Of a stretch of DNA of 64,000 nucleotides, positions 1 to 11,849 are shown piece after piece (position 1 is the first letter of the stretch; every line of letters begins with the position of its first letter). The notes under the pieces were generated by a model. The model had not been told where the DNA came from, did not search any database, and was given only the letters and a program-made list of their open reading frames with translations. Location: contig NC_087062.1 of NCBI RefSeq assembly GCF_963678635.1, positions 89,563,845 to 89,627,844 of the forward strand. The letters are read 5' to 3'. Position numbers and translations under genes: made by a program. Origin of the DNA: Symsagittifera roscoffensis. Lineage: Eukaryota; Xenacoelomorpha; Acoela; Convolutidae.

Positions 1-214
1 AGCGAAAGAAACATTTGAGGGCGTTGGTCAAACGTAGCATACTTAGTCGGACAAAATTAAAGTTCACACTAAAATTAAAAGGCACAGATTGGGTTAAATG
101 AGTAGTTTTATTTGATAACTTCAAACAACAACAAGCTTTTGCTTCAATCTAGCAAATAAAATGATTCACAAGGTCACTTATAGAATTAAAATCAAAAATC
201 TTAGCATAAAAATC
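1..214. other. anonymous AT-rich DNA
   Basis: No coding or repeat structure seen apart from a possible splice acceptor (pyrimidine-rich run ending in CTAG near 150) just before the first ATG of the next candidate gene. Confidence 0.4.
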
Positions 215-1399
215 ATGTGTGCGCTCAAAATAGTGTTTTGTGTATTATTTCTGTCATCTTTGTCAGTTGTGAAATGTTGGGATGGGTTTCTATTCGACCA
301 CGAAAGAGACCAAGGCATGCGCAGCAGCTGGAGTCAGGTAGGACAGACTGAACCCAAGAATTATTTAAAAGTAGGAATCTACTTAACAATCTCCCCCACC
401 CCCTCCTCCGCCCATTTCAAGAAAGGGGGGGGGAGTGAGATTGCTAAGTAGATTACTTGCAGCGATTTCTCGACCAATCAGAATGCAGCAAACAGTGCGA
501 ATTTACTGTTTATATTTACAGGGGTGGAGATTTTTAGTAGATACAATAGGGGGGAGATAGTTAAGTAGATCCAAAAGCAGTTACTTAAAATCATACTCTA
601 ACAATATTTAAAAAAAGTTAATTAAGAAATACTCAGGTGTTGGCTTCAAATTAGTTAAAGTAACTATCATTCGAAAAAATTAAGTTACGTAGCATTGACT
701 CGCATTGAGTTTTTTCGTCCCATATCTGCTTCACTTCTATCGAAAAATATCATCGAAAAAGTTCTTGAGATGCAGTTTTATTTCAAATAGTAGTTTGAGA
801 TTTTAAACGTTGATACATAAGCGTAGTTTGCGTTGATACATAAGCGTTCAATACTTAAACGTTTACACGTTGAATACATAACCTAATGTTATGAGAATCT
901 GCGAATTAAAGGGTAATGCGGCTCTTTTCCTCTACCCCCCAAACTGCATTTCAAGGTTTCATTTTTTCATTATTGTTTTTTGGGTTACAACGAGTGACAG
1001 TTCTATCTTAAGTATGAAGACCATATCTGTTCACAATTGTTGGTTTGTTCACCATGCAAAGTTTTCACTGCGTTGTGACAACGTTAAAATGTTTGTTGAA
1101 ACTTGAACATCAAGTGTGTGAATGTGTGTGTGTGTGTGGGGGGGGGGGGGGGAGGGGCGTTGATTCTATTGTTATTTGCGAGTATTTTTCAGGCGCATAT
1201 CAGATCACAGATGGAGGTTCTTCATTGGTGGAAGACCAAATACACCCCCCAAGTTCCCTGCTTCGCCCCCTGCCACCAGAGCAAACCCAACTTCGTCAGT
1301 ACCGCCGAATGCGCCATCGGGGGAAGATACAACGTACGAATTATGCCTCTCATCGGCAGGCGGGAATCATGCGTGTGCTATTGTTACGTCATTGAATAA
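215..1399 (+). CDS. possible two-exon small secreted Cys-containing protein (weak)
   Basis: The ATG at 215 opens a reading frame that looks like a signal peptide: Met-Cys-Ala-Leu-Lys, then a hydrophobic core (IVFCVLFLSSLSVV) and a Lys-Cys-Trp. A good donor (CAG|GTAGGA) follows at 337/338. A strong acceptor (TATTTTTCAG) ends at 1192, and the exon from 1193 continues in the same phase for 69 codons to a stop at 1397-1399, with an AATAAA-like signal directly overlapping the end. The second exon is richer in GC than its surroundings and holds eight Cys, including a CVCYC cluster close to the C-terminus. The function is unknown. An in-frame ATG lies further upstream at 161. Caution: all three frames are open across exon 2, so phase agreement is weak support, and the 855-bp intron includes a long G tract. 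Confidence 0.22.
1114..1157. repeat. (GT)n followed by a G15 homopolymer
   Basis: A run of GT dinucleotides passes directly into 15 consecutive G (1138-1152), then AGGGG. Length is likely polymorphic and error-prone. Confidence 0.9.
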
Positions 1400-1789
1400 A
1401 ATTCTGTTCCTCAGCAAACTCACCATTTTCAACAATCAATTTAAATACTCACATTCACTGACTTCCGTTTCAGTTTAATCTTTTCTTCGGCAATTTCGCA
1501 ATTTTCCATCGACCGATTCGTATTATAGTACATTTCTACCAGCGATTTATTTGAATGCTACCGAATTACTTGAATATTTTTATACCTCACCTTAAACGAT
1601 TTTTATACCTTTTTGGCGTGTTTTACTCCATTTTTCTGAACACATACCGGTGGGTGGTTGGGTAATCGTTACTTATCAAATCATGAAAATTTTGTTCTTA
1701 AGTACAAAATTCACGTATATTTAACGTTTAATTCAGTCCTGAATAGGGCGGATACTCGCTACAAGGTACCACAGGTGGAAATTTTTAGA
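1400..1789. other. no recognisable feature
   Basis: AT-rich spacer. I see no gene, RNA or repeat that I can support. Confidence 0.4.
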
Positions 1790-2000
1790 GAGAAACCTCG
1801 AGCCCGGTGCAAACTTACATTGACTACGGTCGAAACATAACATAAGCACCTTCGAAACATATCTCGAGTACGGTCGAAACATACCTCGAGCACGGTCGAA
1901 ACATACCTCGAACACGGCGGAAACTCACATCGAGCACGATCGAAACATATCATAAGCACCTCCAAAACATACCTCGAGTATGGTCGAAACATACTGGAAC
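1790..2000. repeat. 22-bp minisatellite
   Basis: The core CGAAACATACCTCGAGCACG recurs with a strict 22-bp step: unit starts at about 1831, 1853, 1875, 1897, 1919, 1941, 1963 and 1985, with degenerate units upstream to about 1790. About nine or ten units in all. The short minus-strand open frames here are a by-product of the repeat. Confidence 0.85.
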
Positions 2001-3885
2001 CAGACCTAAACTAGTATTTATCATTAGTTATTTTTATGATATTTTATCTCTATAAAATATTTAATAATAACCAATCATACTCCATCAAACTAACAACCTA
2101 TTTATTTCTGAAGTGTTGAAACCACTTGTAGTTTCAACACCAGAACAATTTGAATTATACTTAGAATACAGTTGTTCTCATTCTGGGACTAACTCGCGCA
2201 AACCGGTGTACACTAGATCTTTTGAGACTAGGAGATAAAAGAATAAGATTAAGATTGGTATTAGACTAAGAAGTTGCACGAATCTATCCGGCTGAAAAAA
2301 AGATAGCGTGACGAGCAGATGGCGTAACTTATCTGAAATTACTCTTTGAGTATAGTAATCAAAACATAACTCATCTGGTGCGACCAAAAGTCTCGAACAG
2401 ACCTTAACTAACCTAGAATTAGACAAAAATTAGAATAGAACTAGACAAATACAACATTTTCAAAATGTTGTAAGACAAAAACCTAATAGATATGTCTCTA
2501 CGCCTCAATAGATAAGACCCAATATTCCGAAAAATACGAGAACTACCCGGTATTGGAAGAAGACGCCGAACTAGAGACGACATACGATTAGGAAGAAATG
2601 TACCAATTGATTTCATGATAGTACGACAAAAAAAGATCAAACTTTTGTATTTAGGATACTACCTGCAGTAAATTTAAATTTTCATTTACTGAAATAATAC
2701 TTGAAGAACTATCTTCAATAACCTTTCACGGCGCCAAACCTAATAAATGTACAATAACGATCAATAAAAACAACACTTGTCGTTTTCCTTTAATCAGCTG
2801 TAAATTGAATAACATCTTGAAAAATATTTATTGAATATAAAAATACAAAAATTAGATAGTATAAACCATAAACTGTTAATATATATAAATCATCTCATCG
2901 TCCCAGCTTCATCACCTAAATCAAAACAGCGAATTTCAAAAGCTAACAATCATCAAAACTAAAACTTAACCTTAACCCTCTAATTTTGAAATTTCAAGGC
3001 TTATCCTTGCTTTCACTTGAATTATTTTCATTTAAATAAAAGATCATCAGTTCTTTCCTTGGATCTTTAAATTAAACTATATCTCAATTTTCATTTTTCT
3101 AAATATCTAAATCGCTGATCATCAAGGCCTATCCTTGGATCAAATAGAACAATCTTTTTCATCCTTCTCAATTTATTTAGTGTCTATCGACCTCAAACGT
3201 CGATTTACTACCCAACCCTTATCAACGACCCAGAATTAACAGAAATTTGTCAAAAAAACTAACCAATTTAATTAAGATAAACAGTGAAGAACTTCGCTTA
3301 CTCATCCTTCGCTTGATCCCCCTCCGCTTAGATGACCCAGGCTAAAACACTTAAACTTAGTAAATCATAAAGTAGTATCTAACGAAGTACTTGCGTTCTA
3401 ATTATAGCTGAAACTGGTGGATCGATTTACTATTCTCCAACCCTTAATCGCAAATCACAACCCTAAGTAAGATTAGGTAGGTCTAACCTAGCTTAGAATT
3501 AGTCAAGTGAAAGTACAAATCATTCTTAGGAATCGATATACGCTTTTCTCTCCAACCCAAATATACGACCCAAATTAAGCTAAACTCAAAAAATCTTAAG
3601 AGCTAACAGTTTAAGGCATTAGAATTTTTAATCCAGATTTTGCATCCATCATCCTAGTCCTAAATTAATAGAAAAATATTTTTCAAAACGAAGAAACGCA
3701 GTCTCAGAATCAGAAACAACCGCAATACAAGAACTTCATAAATTAAAAGACTCAATAAACAAAAACCATCAAATAGACGACCAACTGAACCTCGAGGACA
3801 GGTAAAATTTAGTCAAAATTAAATTGTAAACTCACTCGAAAAAGGAGAAAGTCCGTGCACAATGTAAAAATCAAAAGACAACTTC
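2001..3885. other. anonymous AT-rich intergenic DNA
   Basis: No similarity recognised. It contains short local echoes (for example CAAGGCTTATCCTTG and CAAGGCCTATCCTTG near 2995 and 3124, each a small near-palindrome) but no supported gene. Confidence 0.4.
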
Positions 3886-4296
3886 TTGATAACTATCTCA
3901 ACGGTATGTATGTGTAGTTTCACATCACAATGTGGAATCTGCACTATCGAAATCAGATCACCAAGTGCATTTCATGACAGATATATCATTCAAACTGATG
4001 ATGTAGATATTGAATTTTCAAAAGTTTTTACACAATACATCAAAAGCATACAACACCAAAACTCACAAAGAGCAAACTCGATATTTACAAACGATGTATT
4101 CTCACTTATCTATAGCTATTTATTTAGATTAGAATTGAATGAACCTCAAGGCGATTCACTTACTCAAACATCTCGACATACAATTGTACGACAGAAAATA
4201 CATATATTTTCAAAGTTTTTAGCATGGTTCATAATCTATTATTTCAATCACAATATTGATCTTATTAAACAAGCAAGAAAAAATATTAGACCATAA
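3886..4296 (+). other. unrecognised open frame, 136 codons
   Basis: The frame is open for 136 codons in AT-rich sequence and has no low-complexity bias. Its start is a TTG and the first in-frame ATG comes eight codons later, so it may be an exon, a transposon scrap or chance. The predicted product is hydrophilic, with a Phe/Ile/Tyr-rich segment near the C-terminus. I recognise no family. Confidence 0.12.
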
Positions 4297-4330
4297 AAAA
4301 CAGATGACAAAAACTGTACTGGCAGAACAA

Positions 4331-4999
4331 TCAGATTCTGTTTGGGACAAACTAATTTAAAAACGAAGAAAGCTGAAGGGGCTGGAGTTGTGCCCCAAAA
4401 CAGTTATTTTAGATAGTTTTAGCTTCTTGGAATGACCTAAATTTAATTTATTAACGTCAAAGTTCATTTTCAGGATATGAGAAGCCAGTAGTTGGGGGAA
4501 AATGCAGATCCATCTCCGACCGATGGGGTGATTTTCTCTACTGAACCAAAACAAAAGTATTGTTTTAAAATAATAGTAATAAATACTTGCCTTGTTTTAA
4601 GAATGAATTTGTGGTCTGAGGATACTGAGACCCAGCCATGAGCTCACTATTTTCACATGCAATTAAGTGTTTTAGCACGCTTCTGTTGAACAGAAACGAT
4701 TTTGTCGATCCGTTTTTACGAGAACCACAATGGATTGACTATGGTAGAGAAGGTTAAGAGCACCTAAAGCTCTAATTAGCCGCAACATAATCGTTTGAAG
4801 ATCTAGCTTTAATTTCCGTCCGTATTTACTTCCGAGCGAAGGTTACATATATTTCCGAACCGTATAATCAGAAATTACGATCACCACTTAAGTAATTGTA
4901 TATTTTTAAGTCTGGTTGCTTAAAGCTGAGTTTAAACATAAGTTTTTTTCTCAACAGATGAACCCGGTGAATTGTCGGCAAGTTCTTTCATCCATTTTA
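4331..4999 (+). repeat. dispersed repeat family A, copy 1
   Basis: A 669-bp unit starting TCAGATTCTGTTTGGGACAA. It is followed immediately by a second, nearly identical unit in the same orientation. It carries no coding potential beyond a 65-codon minus-strand frame that recurs in copy 2. It may be a non-autonomous element or a pair of terminal repeats that has lost its centre. Confidence 0.85.
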
Positions 5000-5643
5000 T
5001 CAGATTCTGTTTGGGACAAACTAATTTAAGAACGAAGAAAAACTGAAGGGGCTGGAGTTGTGCCCCAAAACAGTTATTTTAATTAGTTTTAGCTTCTTGG
5101 AATGACCTAAATTTAATTTATTAACGTCAAAGTTCATTTTCAGGATATGAGAAGCCAGTAGTTGGGGGAAAATGCAGATCCATCTCCGACCGATGGGGTG
5201 ATTTTCTCTACTGAACCAAAACAAAAGTATTGTTTTAAAATAATAGTAATAAATACTTGCCTTGTTTTAGGAATGAATTTGTGGTCTGAGGATACTGAGA
5301 CCCAGCCATGAGCTCACTATTTTCACATGCAATTAAGTGTTTTAGCACGCTTCTGTTGAACAGAAACGATTTTTTCGATCCGTTTTTACGAGAACCACAA
5401 TGGATTGACTATGGTAGAGAAGGTTAAGAGCACCTAAAGCTCTAATTAGCCGCAACATAATCGTTTGAAGATCTAGCTTTAATTTCCGTCCGTATTTACT
5501 TCCGAGCGAAGGTTACATATGTTTCCGAACCGTATAATCAGAAATTACGATCACCACTTAAATAATTGTATATTTTTAAATCTGGTTGCTTACAGATGAT
5601 TCCGGTGAATTGTCGGCAAGTTCTTTCATCCATTTTATCAGAT
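5000..5643 (+). repeat. dispersed repeat family A, copy 2
   Basis: Direct repeat of the preceding 669-bp unit, with few substitutions and a deletion of about 25 bp near its 3' end. Both copies end in TCCATTTTATCAGAT, so the junction between them is exact. Confidence 0.85.
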
Positions 5644-5835
5644 GGTAAAAACTAGGAACTCAAACTTGATGTTAGTACATGAATAATGTGACTCACAAAT
5701 TCTAGGGAAGATTAGCTTCACAAACGCCTCAACTACTGCTTTAACTACTATAATTAAATCATTTAATTAGGTAGCTACATAGAAAACACTTGTTATTGGT
5801 TGGAAAAAACTTAGATTGTCCTGAACACAAATTAA

Positions 5836-7130
5836 ATTCACTTCCTTGCGGATATTGATAGTTTTTTGTCTGAACTGAAGTTAAATAGTATACCTAGAAA
5901 GAATTTAGGTGTGATTGAGGCAGCTGCAAAGAAATATGCTAAGAATGTGAAACGGACCCCCTCTGACAAATTTGTTGAAAAAACCAGAAAGTATTTAAAG
6001 GACAACGGTCTTCTGGCAGTGCCGTTTGATAAGGGGATGGGTTTTTGTATAATGAAAAAGAAGACATGTGAGAAGAAACTGAAAATTTATTACAAGCAGA
6101 ACAATTTAGTGAGAGGAAGAATCTGACAGACAGCGTGATCATAGAAATTGAAAAAGACTTAAACAAAGAATTACTCGCCATGAAAAAGAAGGACGAGGTT
6201 ATCGAAGCGCTGTACACTAGGTTGAGATCAATGGGGGCTCAACCGGCTAAGCTGTATGGTTTAGCAAAAGTACACAAACAAGGCACACCACTTCGTCCCG
6301 TTCTTTCATTACCTGGTAGCTCATATGACCACCTAAATAAAACCTTGAAACATTGGCAAAATAATTTGATAAAATCGAGGGGGCAAACATAGAAACGAAC
6401 ACTCATATAGTCAGGGAGATATTGGAGAAACGGAATTAGACTCTGATGAGAGTATAATTTCCTTTGATGCAAAAAGTTTATGCACCAATGTTCCGCTCAA
6501 TGATGCTGTTGAAATAGCACCGAGGAGATTCTATGAGCAAATTATTCCTCCGGAAATTTCTCGCAAAACTATGACAAAACTACTAAACTTGGCAGTGAAC
6601 AAGATATACTTTAAATGCAATGGTTTGTGGAATGTTCAAAAAGACGTTTAGCAATGGGAGCCTCCCTTGCAGTAATACTGGCCAATTTATGGCTCAAAAA
6701 GTACGAACCTGCATTAAGGAAATAATTAACCCACTTGACTGTGCTAAATGAGGATAACAAGGAAATCTGCCCTGGATGTCAGATGAAGGTGATATATCGA
6801 ACTAAAAGGGTAGAATACGAAGCTTAATTGAATTGGTTCCACTTAGGGTGTGGTGACATATCGGAATCCGAATATGCGTACATCGCTGAAACAGTATGGT
6901 ATTGCAGGACTTGCAAAAACAACAGGAAGCAGAACGGACTGAGAATGGCGTTAACATTTTTCTAAGATGTGTGGACGACATAGTTAGATTTGTCAAGGGT
7001 GATCATTGGGTAGTCCTCGAGGCTGCAAATAAATTGCATGCAAACTTGCAGTTCATCGTAGAAGAACTTGATAGTTACGGTAATTTGGCCTTTTTGGATT
7101 AAAATGTCAACGGGGATTCGAGAAAAAAGT
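5836..7130 (+). pseudogene. decayed Penelope-like retroelement (RT part, with PHD-like insert)
   Basis: Translation fragments in shifting frames match the reverse transcriptase of Penelope-like elements in order: an N-terminal Lys-rich region (5866-6126), the LYGLAKVHKQGTPLRP block (about 6253-6300), the SFDAKSLCTNVPLNDAV block (about 6460-6515), and CVDDIV (about 6972-6990) with the metal-binding Asp pair, followed by an ELDSYGNLAFLD block (7065-7100). Between the last two RT blocks lies a Cys/His cluster (about 6765-6920: CPGC, then NWFHLGCGDISESEY, then VWYCRTC) that reads as a PHD-type finger. I count at least five frameshifts or stops, so it is dead. The element stops at about 7130, where dispersed repeat family B begins. 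The GIY-YIG endonuclease end is absent here but appears in another copy near 21 kb. Confidence 0.8.
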
Positions 7131-7136
7131 GTAAAA

Positions 7137-8005
7137 GTCGCCTACTTAAGTCACATATGAGATTAAAGAAAAATAGGCCCTATAACCATTGGCTCGAGAG
7201 TCAGTAACATTATCTCTTGTGTTTTTCTACCTCAAGCGGTCGGAGCCAATTCGGTTCACTTGCGACGACATGAGACTAATACCCGCGTTACAGCTTAAAG
7301 GCCACTACCAAAATAACCCCACTGTAGAAAATAAGAACGCCCCAAAACTCAGGTGTCAAAATACATAAAATACGCGAACAAACCTAAAAATAGGGTCAAA
7401 ACTTTGTGTATAGTTACTTTTTATCAGACAGTGGACCTTTGATCCATTTCAGATGGATCAACCTAAAAACTTTCCCTATCTCAACAACATAATAAAACAC
7501 ACTCAAGAAAATTAAGTTGGGTACTCATATACCGACACGACTTCTATAATTGAATAACTAAACTATAAAGCAACTCTAGAATTGTTTGGTTAATTAAGTT
7601 TAACTCGAGAAATTTGAAATAAGTGAGTCTTAACTCAAGAAACAAGTTTTTGGTTTGGACCATTGGGCAGCTTCAGCTGTCCACGTTCCCACCGAAGGTT
7701 CACTCTGATCCAATCTAATTTACTTTTCCTCCACTCGCATTCACTTTCCGTCTTCTGTCAAGGATAAAACCGCTCTACTCTCGTTCGAATTGTTTTACAA
7801 ACTGCGAATTTCAATTTCCCGCTGCTTTTTTTGTCTACTTTCCCGCAATTGTAGCTCGATTCTTCTGATCTTATTTTTCTGGTGTTTTCAGTTGTCACGC
7901 GAAAATTGAGCATGACATGCTCAATTCGACTTTTTGAAAAATTTGACTTCAACCCAAAAATAGGACTAAACGTTTTCTCAAGGTCAAACTTCCAAATAAG
8001 ACCGA
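7137..8005 (+). repeat. dispersed repeat family B, copy 1
   Basis: Shares long stretches with 20088-20695 in the same orientation: it opens CGCCTACTTAAGTCACATAT and runs to GACCGACTGGCACA. Both copies sit next to a Penelope-like fragment. This copy has about 300 bp (roughly 7180-7475) that the other lacks. No protein recognised. Confidence 0.8.
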
Positions 8006-8390
8006 CTGGCACATACTCCCCGGACTCAAGATCGATGTCCTCGTCGCGTGTCGTCGTCTGTCAGAGAGCCCCCAGAAAATTGAGTGCGTCTCAAGATACA
8101 GTGCCAGTGGTCATTTACAAAAGTTTGCAGCTGATTTAACTTTATCTACACCCCAAAATTCACAACCATGCAAAATGGTCATATTATCGCTAAACAGCAA
8201 TCAAAATCTGCATACACATGCACCCTGAATTTCCGCTTTGTAAGCTATTGATTAAAATTTCTTTTGTTTTACCCATTCAGAAAATTGTCATGCAGCATTT
8301 TGATTAATATAGTAGATATAATAGACTAATAACAGTAATTTTTTATTAAAAATTCTTTTCCGTGCCCTCAGATTTCATCTCAGTTCACAC
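8006..8390. other. spacer between repeat B and the gypsy element
   Basis: AT-rich. This is where a 3' LTR of the minus-strand gypsy element would be expected. By eye I found no copy of it on the other side (17.9-19 kb). Confidence 0.35.
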
Positions 8391-11300
8391 TTAAGTCTCT
8401 TTTTCTTTCCCCCGCTCACGACTCAAGAAGCAATCCCTGAACACCCTCTTCAGTTCGTGCCCCTTGTCTTTGAAACGCTGGGTCCTGACACACTCGACAT
8501 CGTAATCTGCCAGTTCTTCTTTGTCATCGGAACTGATTACGATCTCTTCCCTTGCCTTCAGTTGTTCGTAGGCCCGCATCCAATATCTTTGCTCTTGCAT
8601 CCTTTTCGCCTGATTCGGTAGACCCTTCACTTTAGATTCCCTATTCAAGCAAAAGAAATTGTGCTCACGTTCTTCGCCAAGTCCTCCTCCAAAATCGATT
8701 CCCTCGCTCTGGTGTTATCTCGCGACACTCTGCCAACTCTTTTCCAACCCGTGGTTATCGCATAACGATCGGTTAGCAAGGATCTCTTGAAAGCTTCTGG
8801 ACCTATCTCGGCCAGGAACTGTCGATTCTCTTTCTGATGCTTCTTCATGTGATCCTTCGTCACCGTGTACAACCAAGACGTCAACGTCGCACAAAACCAT
8901 GGGAAGAATCTTATGCGACTCCACACGTGCCTCACCTCCATGGGTATAGACAATACGTTGCACGCAGTCTCAAACAACTCAAGCCTCTGGTTGTAATCAT
9001 TGGCATGGATTGATTCCGCTGTTGGTTCGAATGCTCCGGATACCACACTGTCTGTGCCAAGCAGTGGCATGGGCGTTCCCCATGTGTCAGGTTGATACTC
9101 CGGAGGTTGCGTTCTCCCGAAGCTTCCAACAGAGGTTCAAACTCCATCATTTTCTCATGTGTCACGTCATCTTCTCCCATTGCTGGGGCACTGTTCATCG
9201 CTTTCCCGATCGTGTTTTGTCTCTCAAAATCATTCGTGTTTTCGCTTTTTAAGCTCAAGAGCTCCTCCCCCAGTTCTCACTCACAATCTCTCTTCGATCC
9301 CCCAGCACAGCTCCCAGGATCTTCTTCAACAGTCTATGTGAGTGATGCGACATTCGAGCCAGGCGTACACATTTGGGTACGGAGAAGGCTTTGTCAATCA
9401 ATACCCTCTGACTGGACGCCTCCACCGTCGCCATGTGTAACGGGCAGTGGCTTCCACACAGATTTGCCGTTACCGATCCCACCAGAGATTAGGCAATCAT
9501 TGGCAAACTGTAGGTTTCACTCACGGGAAACCCCATCTCCGCCTCAAGACTAATCTTCCATCCTCTGATGTGCTTCTGGACCATTTGTTACACTCCAGGA
9601 AATGACTCCTCGCTCAACGCCGTCACCAATTGGCGTTCGGATTCTAGCATCTCCAGTGATTGCAAGCTGCAAATCCTCGAGAAGAATCCTAATGCGGTCG
9701 CAATGTTCACAGTGGTGCTCGCATAGCATTCAGCCACTGTCTGCACCTCACTTTTTTCTTTCTCCGTGATGTCACCAAACCAAATGGCTAATTCCTTCTT
9801 CTGAAAAGATTTTATTCTGACGCAGGATCGCCCGTCACAAAAATGCTCTCCACCTCCACACACTAGGTCCAGACAACTACCAGGTTCCATCTTCTTCACT
9901 AACTTGTCCAGCTTGCTCGTTCTTTCCTCCGATTCCTTTCGATGAGGTAGGATTAGTTTGGGCACGAGGTTCAGGTTCCCCAAGTCCTCAACCCTCGCTG
10001 GTGACAGTCTCACTCACTTCTTCAATCAAATTCGCGTGTGGATGTGAGCACCATAAGGGTCTCAGCAACTTCCAAACAGTCCTCCAATTTGTAATGAACA
10101 TGTCGTTTCCATTTCCCATCATTAATTCCACTTTCTTGTTCGAGCGCGGCACGCTGATCACCTCTGGCATCTTCTCATGTTAAAGACCTGGGCTTGGCCT
10201 TTACCTTTCCTTCGGTCTATCTCAATGATTTTCTCTTTCCAGAACTTTAACAATTCCGCCACCTCAAAGTTCATGAAGGGGTTTCCGTAGATGTTAAAAA
10301 TATGCAGATTCTTTTTATGTTTTAGCACCATTAATTCTCTAGAAAGTAATTGTCATGCCAATTACATTAGAATCCATCTACCTGACTCGTGTCCCCTTTT
10401 ACCTAGCTCAAGAACCCTGTGCCTCCCAACTCAAGACTTCCATGTCAATTCAAAGCTCAGGCAATACTCAAGTAGTACTTTTTGTGTAGGTGCACCATTA
10501 TCTCCGTTTCTGCAAAGACCACGTGCAGGATGGCGTATAATTCCCTACGGTTCAACCTGCCCCTGTTTGGATCGTAGACCGGCATTGAGACCTCTCCTAT
10601 CCCTCTCTCGAACATGAAGTCCCTCAACTTCGTTAGTGCCAACATCATATGCTCGGGGTCTATCGTGTTCCTGTCCTTAACCCTCGTCACCAAAAATTAC
10701 AGATATTTACCTGAAACTTGTGAAACTGAAGGGGGAAGCGCAGCCATTCCTCCCAACCCCGGCCTCTGCCTGAATGGAAACTCCACGTTCTGATTTTCTT
10801 TTTTGAAGTCTGCTTCCAGTCTCGTGTTGAAGCTCATGTCCGCTGTTATGCAGATCGCACTAGTCCTATCTGACAAAATGTAGTCTCTGTCTGTGATCAG
10901 GATGTTCTCTGAATATTCATTCGGTATCTCGAATTTTGTCTTGAAGTTACTTCCTATGGTAGGCTCAGCTTCCTCCTGATCCGAATCCAACCCGTTAGTC
11001 TCTCTTACTTCCCTGAGCTTCTTTATCATAAAATTTTCATTGTGGGTAAGTCCTACCCCCATTCCCCGGACAAAAATATTTATCGACGTCCCGTCGATGG
11101 TGCTGGGTTCAAGTTATCTCCAGTGGCCGGTCAGTGGCTGTCCAACAAAATAGTGGATTTCCTGTCTTCACATGTTTCATTGCTGATACGTCGACTTGCT
11201 GGATGTTTTGCGCTTCCCTTTCGTCAGTCTCAAGGTTATGCATCCATTCCAGTACCCTCAGGTTTGTATTTGCCCTTCTTTCTATCTCGCTTTGTTCCAA

Positions 11301-11843
11301 GTCTACTTCTCGTTCCGGTACGGAGGAGTCGTCTTGCAAGGAATGCTCGCTGTCGTTGATGATCTGCCGTTCTTCATCAGTTATCAGCTCGCCCACGTTC
11401 ACCAACTCCTCGCCTATCTCATCGGGTTGTAGTTTGTCAATCAAGAAGTCGTCACCATACCTGTTGTACCTCATGCCTGTCCGTTTGCGATCGCCCTTCC
11501 TCGTCCCTGTGATCATCGGCAGGTCTGGTTCTGTCCACCTTGGTACTTCGTTCTGCTTTGGATCATTGCAACCTTCCTCCGCGAAAGATCCCTCGTCCGA
11601 ATCCACATCTGTCTTCTCGTTATCATCCATGCTCACTTCCCCGTTCCCGCCATTCTTCTCTCTGGTGCCTATCTTTTTCACCTCACATGCTGTCTCTGCC
11701 GGTAGATACTCGAGTCCTTCGATGTTTTGTGGTACACACCATTCTTCCGGAGATGGGACATGAGGTTTCAGATTTTCGTAGTGCGCCGCACTCTCTGTAC
11801 TCAAGCGATAGAACCCGTCCTGCTGGTGTACCTCTGTTATCAT
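8391..11843 (-). pseudogene. gypsy downstream region (integrase tail and ORF3-like), frameshifted
   Basis: A chain of minus-strand frames continues past integrase: 11843-11109 (integrase tail starting ITEVHQQDGFYRL, then an acidic segment), 11062-10697, 10693-10457, 10170-9988, 10013-9588, 9258-8932, 9070-8645 and 8648-8391, the last ending in a basic tail. They follow one another end to end, as expected of one long coding region broken by frameshifts. I see no signal peptide, no transmembrane segment and no known domain, so nothing supports an envelope gene. The function of this ~3.4-kb region is unknown. Confidence 0.6.
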
Positions 11844-11849
11844 AAATGG

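Noticed and set aside
2178-2640. Two overlapping minus-strand frames of 73-82 codons
   Set aside because: No domain, no splice-site logic, and biased composition; random frames of this length are expected here.
11134-11763. 209-codon plus-strand Ser-rich frame
   Set aside because: Antisense shadow of the gypsy region downstream of integrase, whose opposite strand has the recognisable integrase tail.
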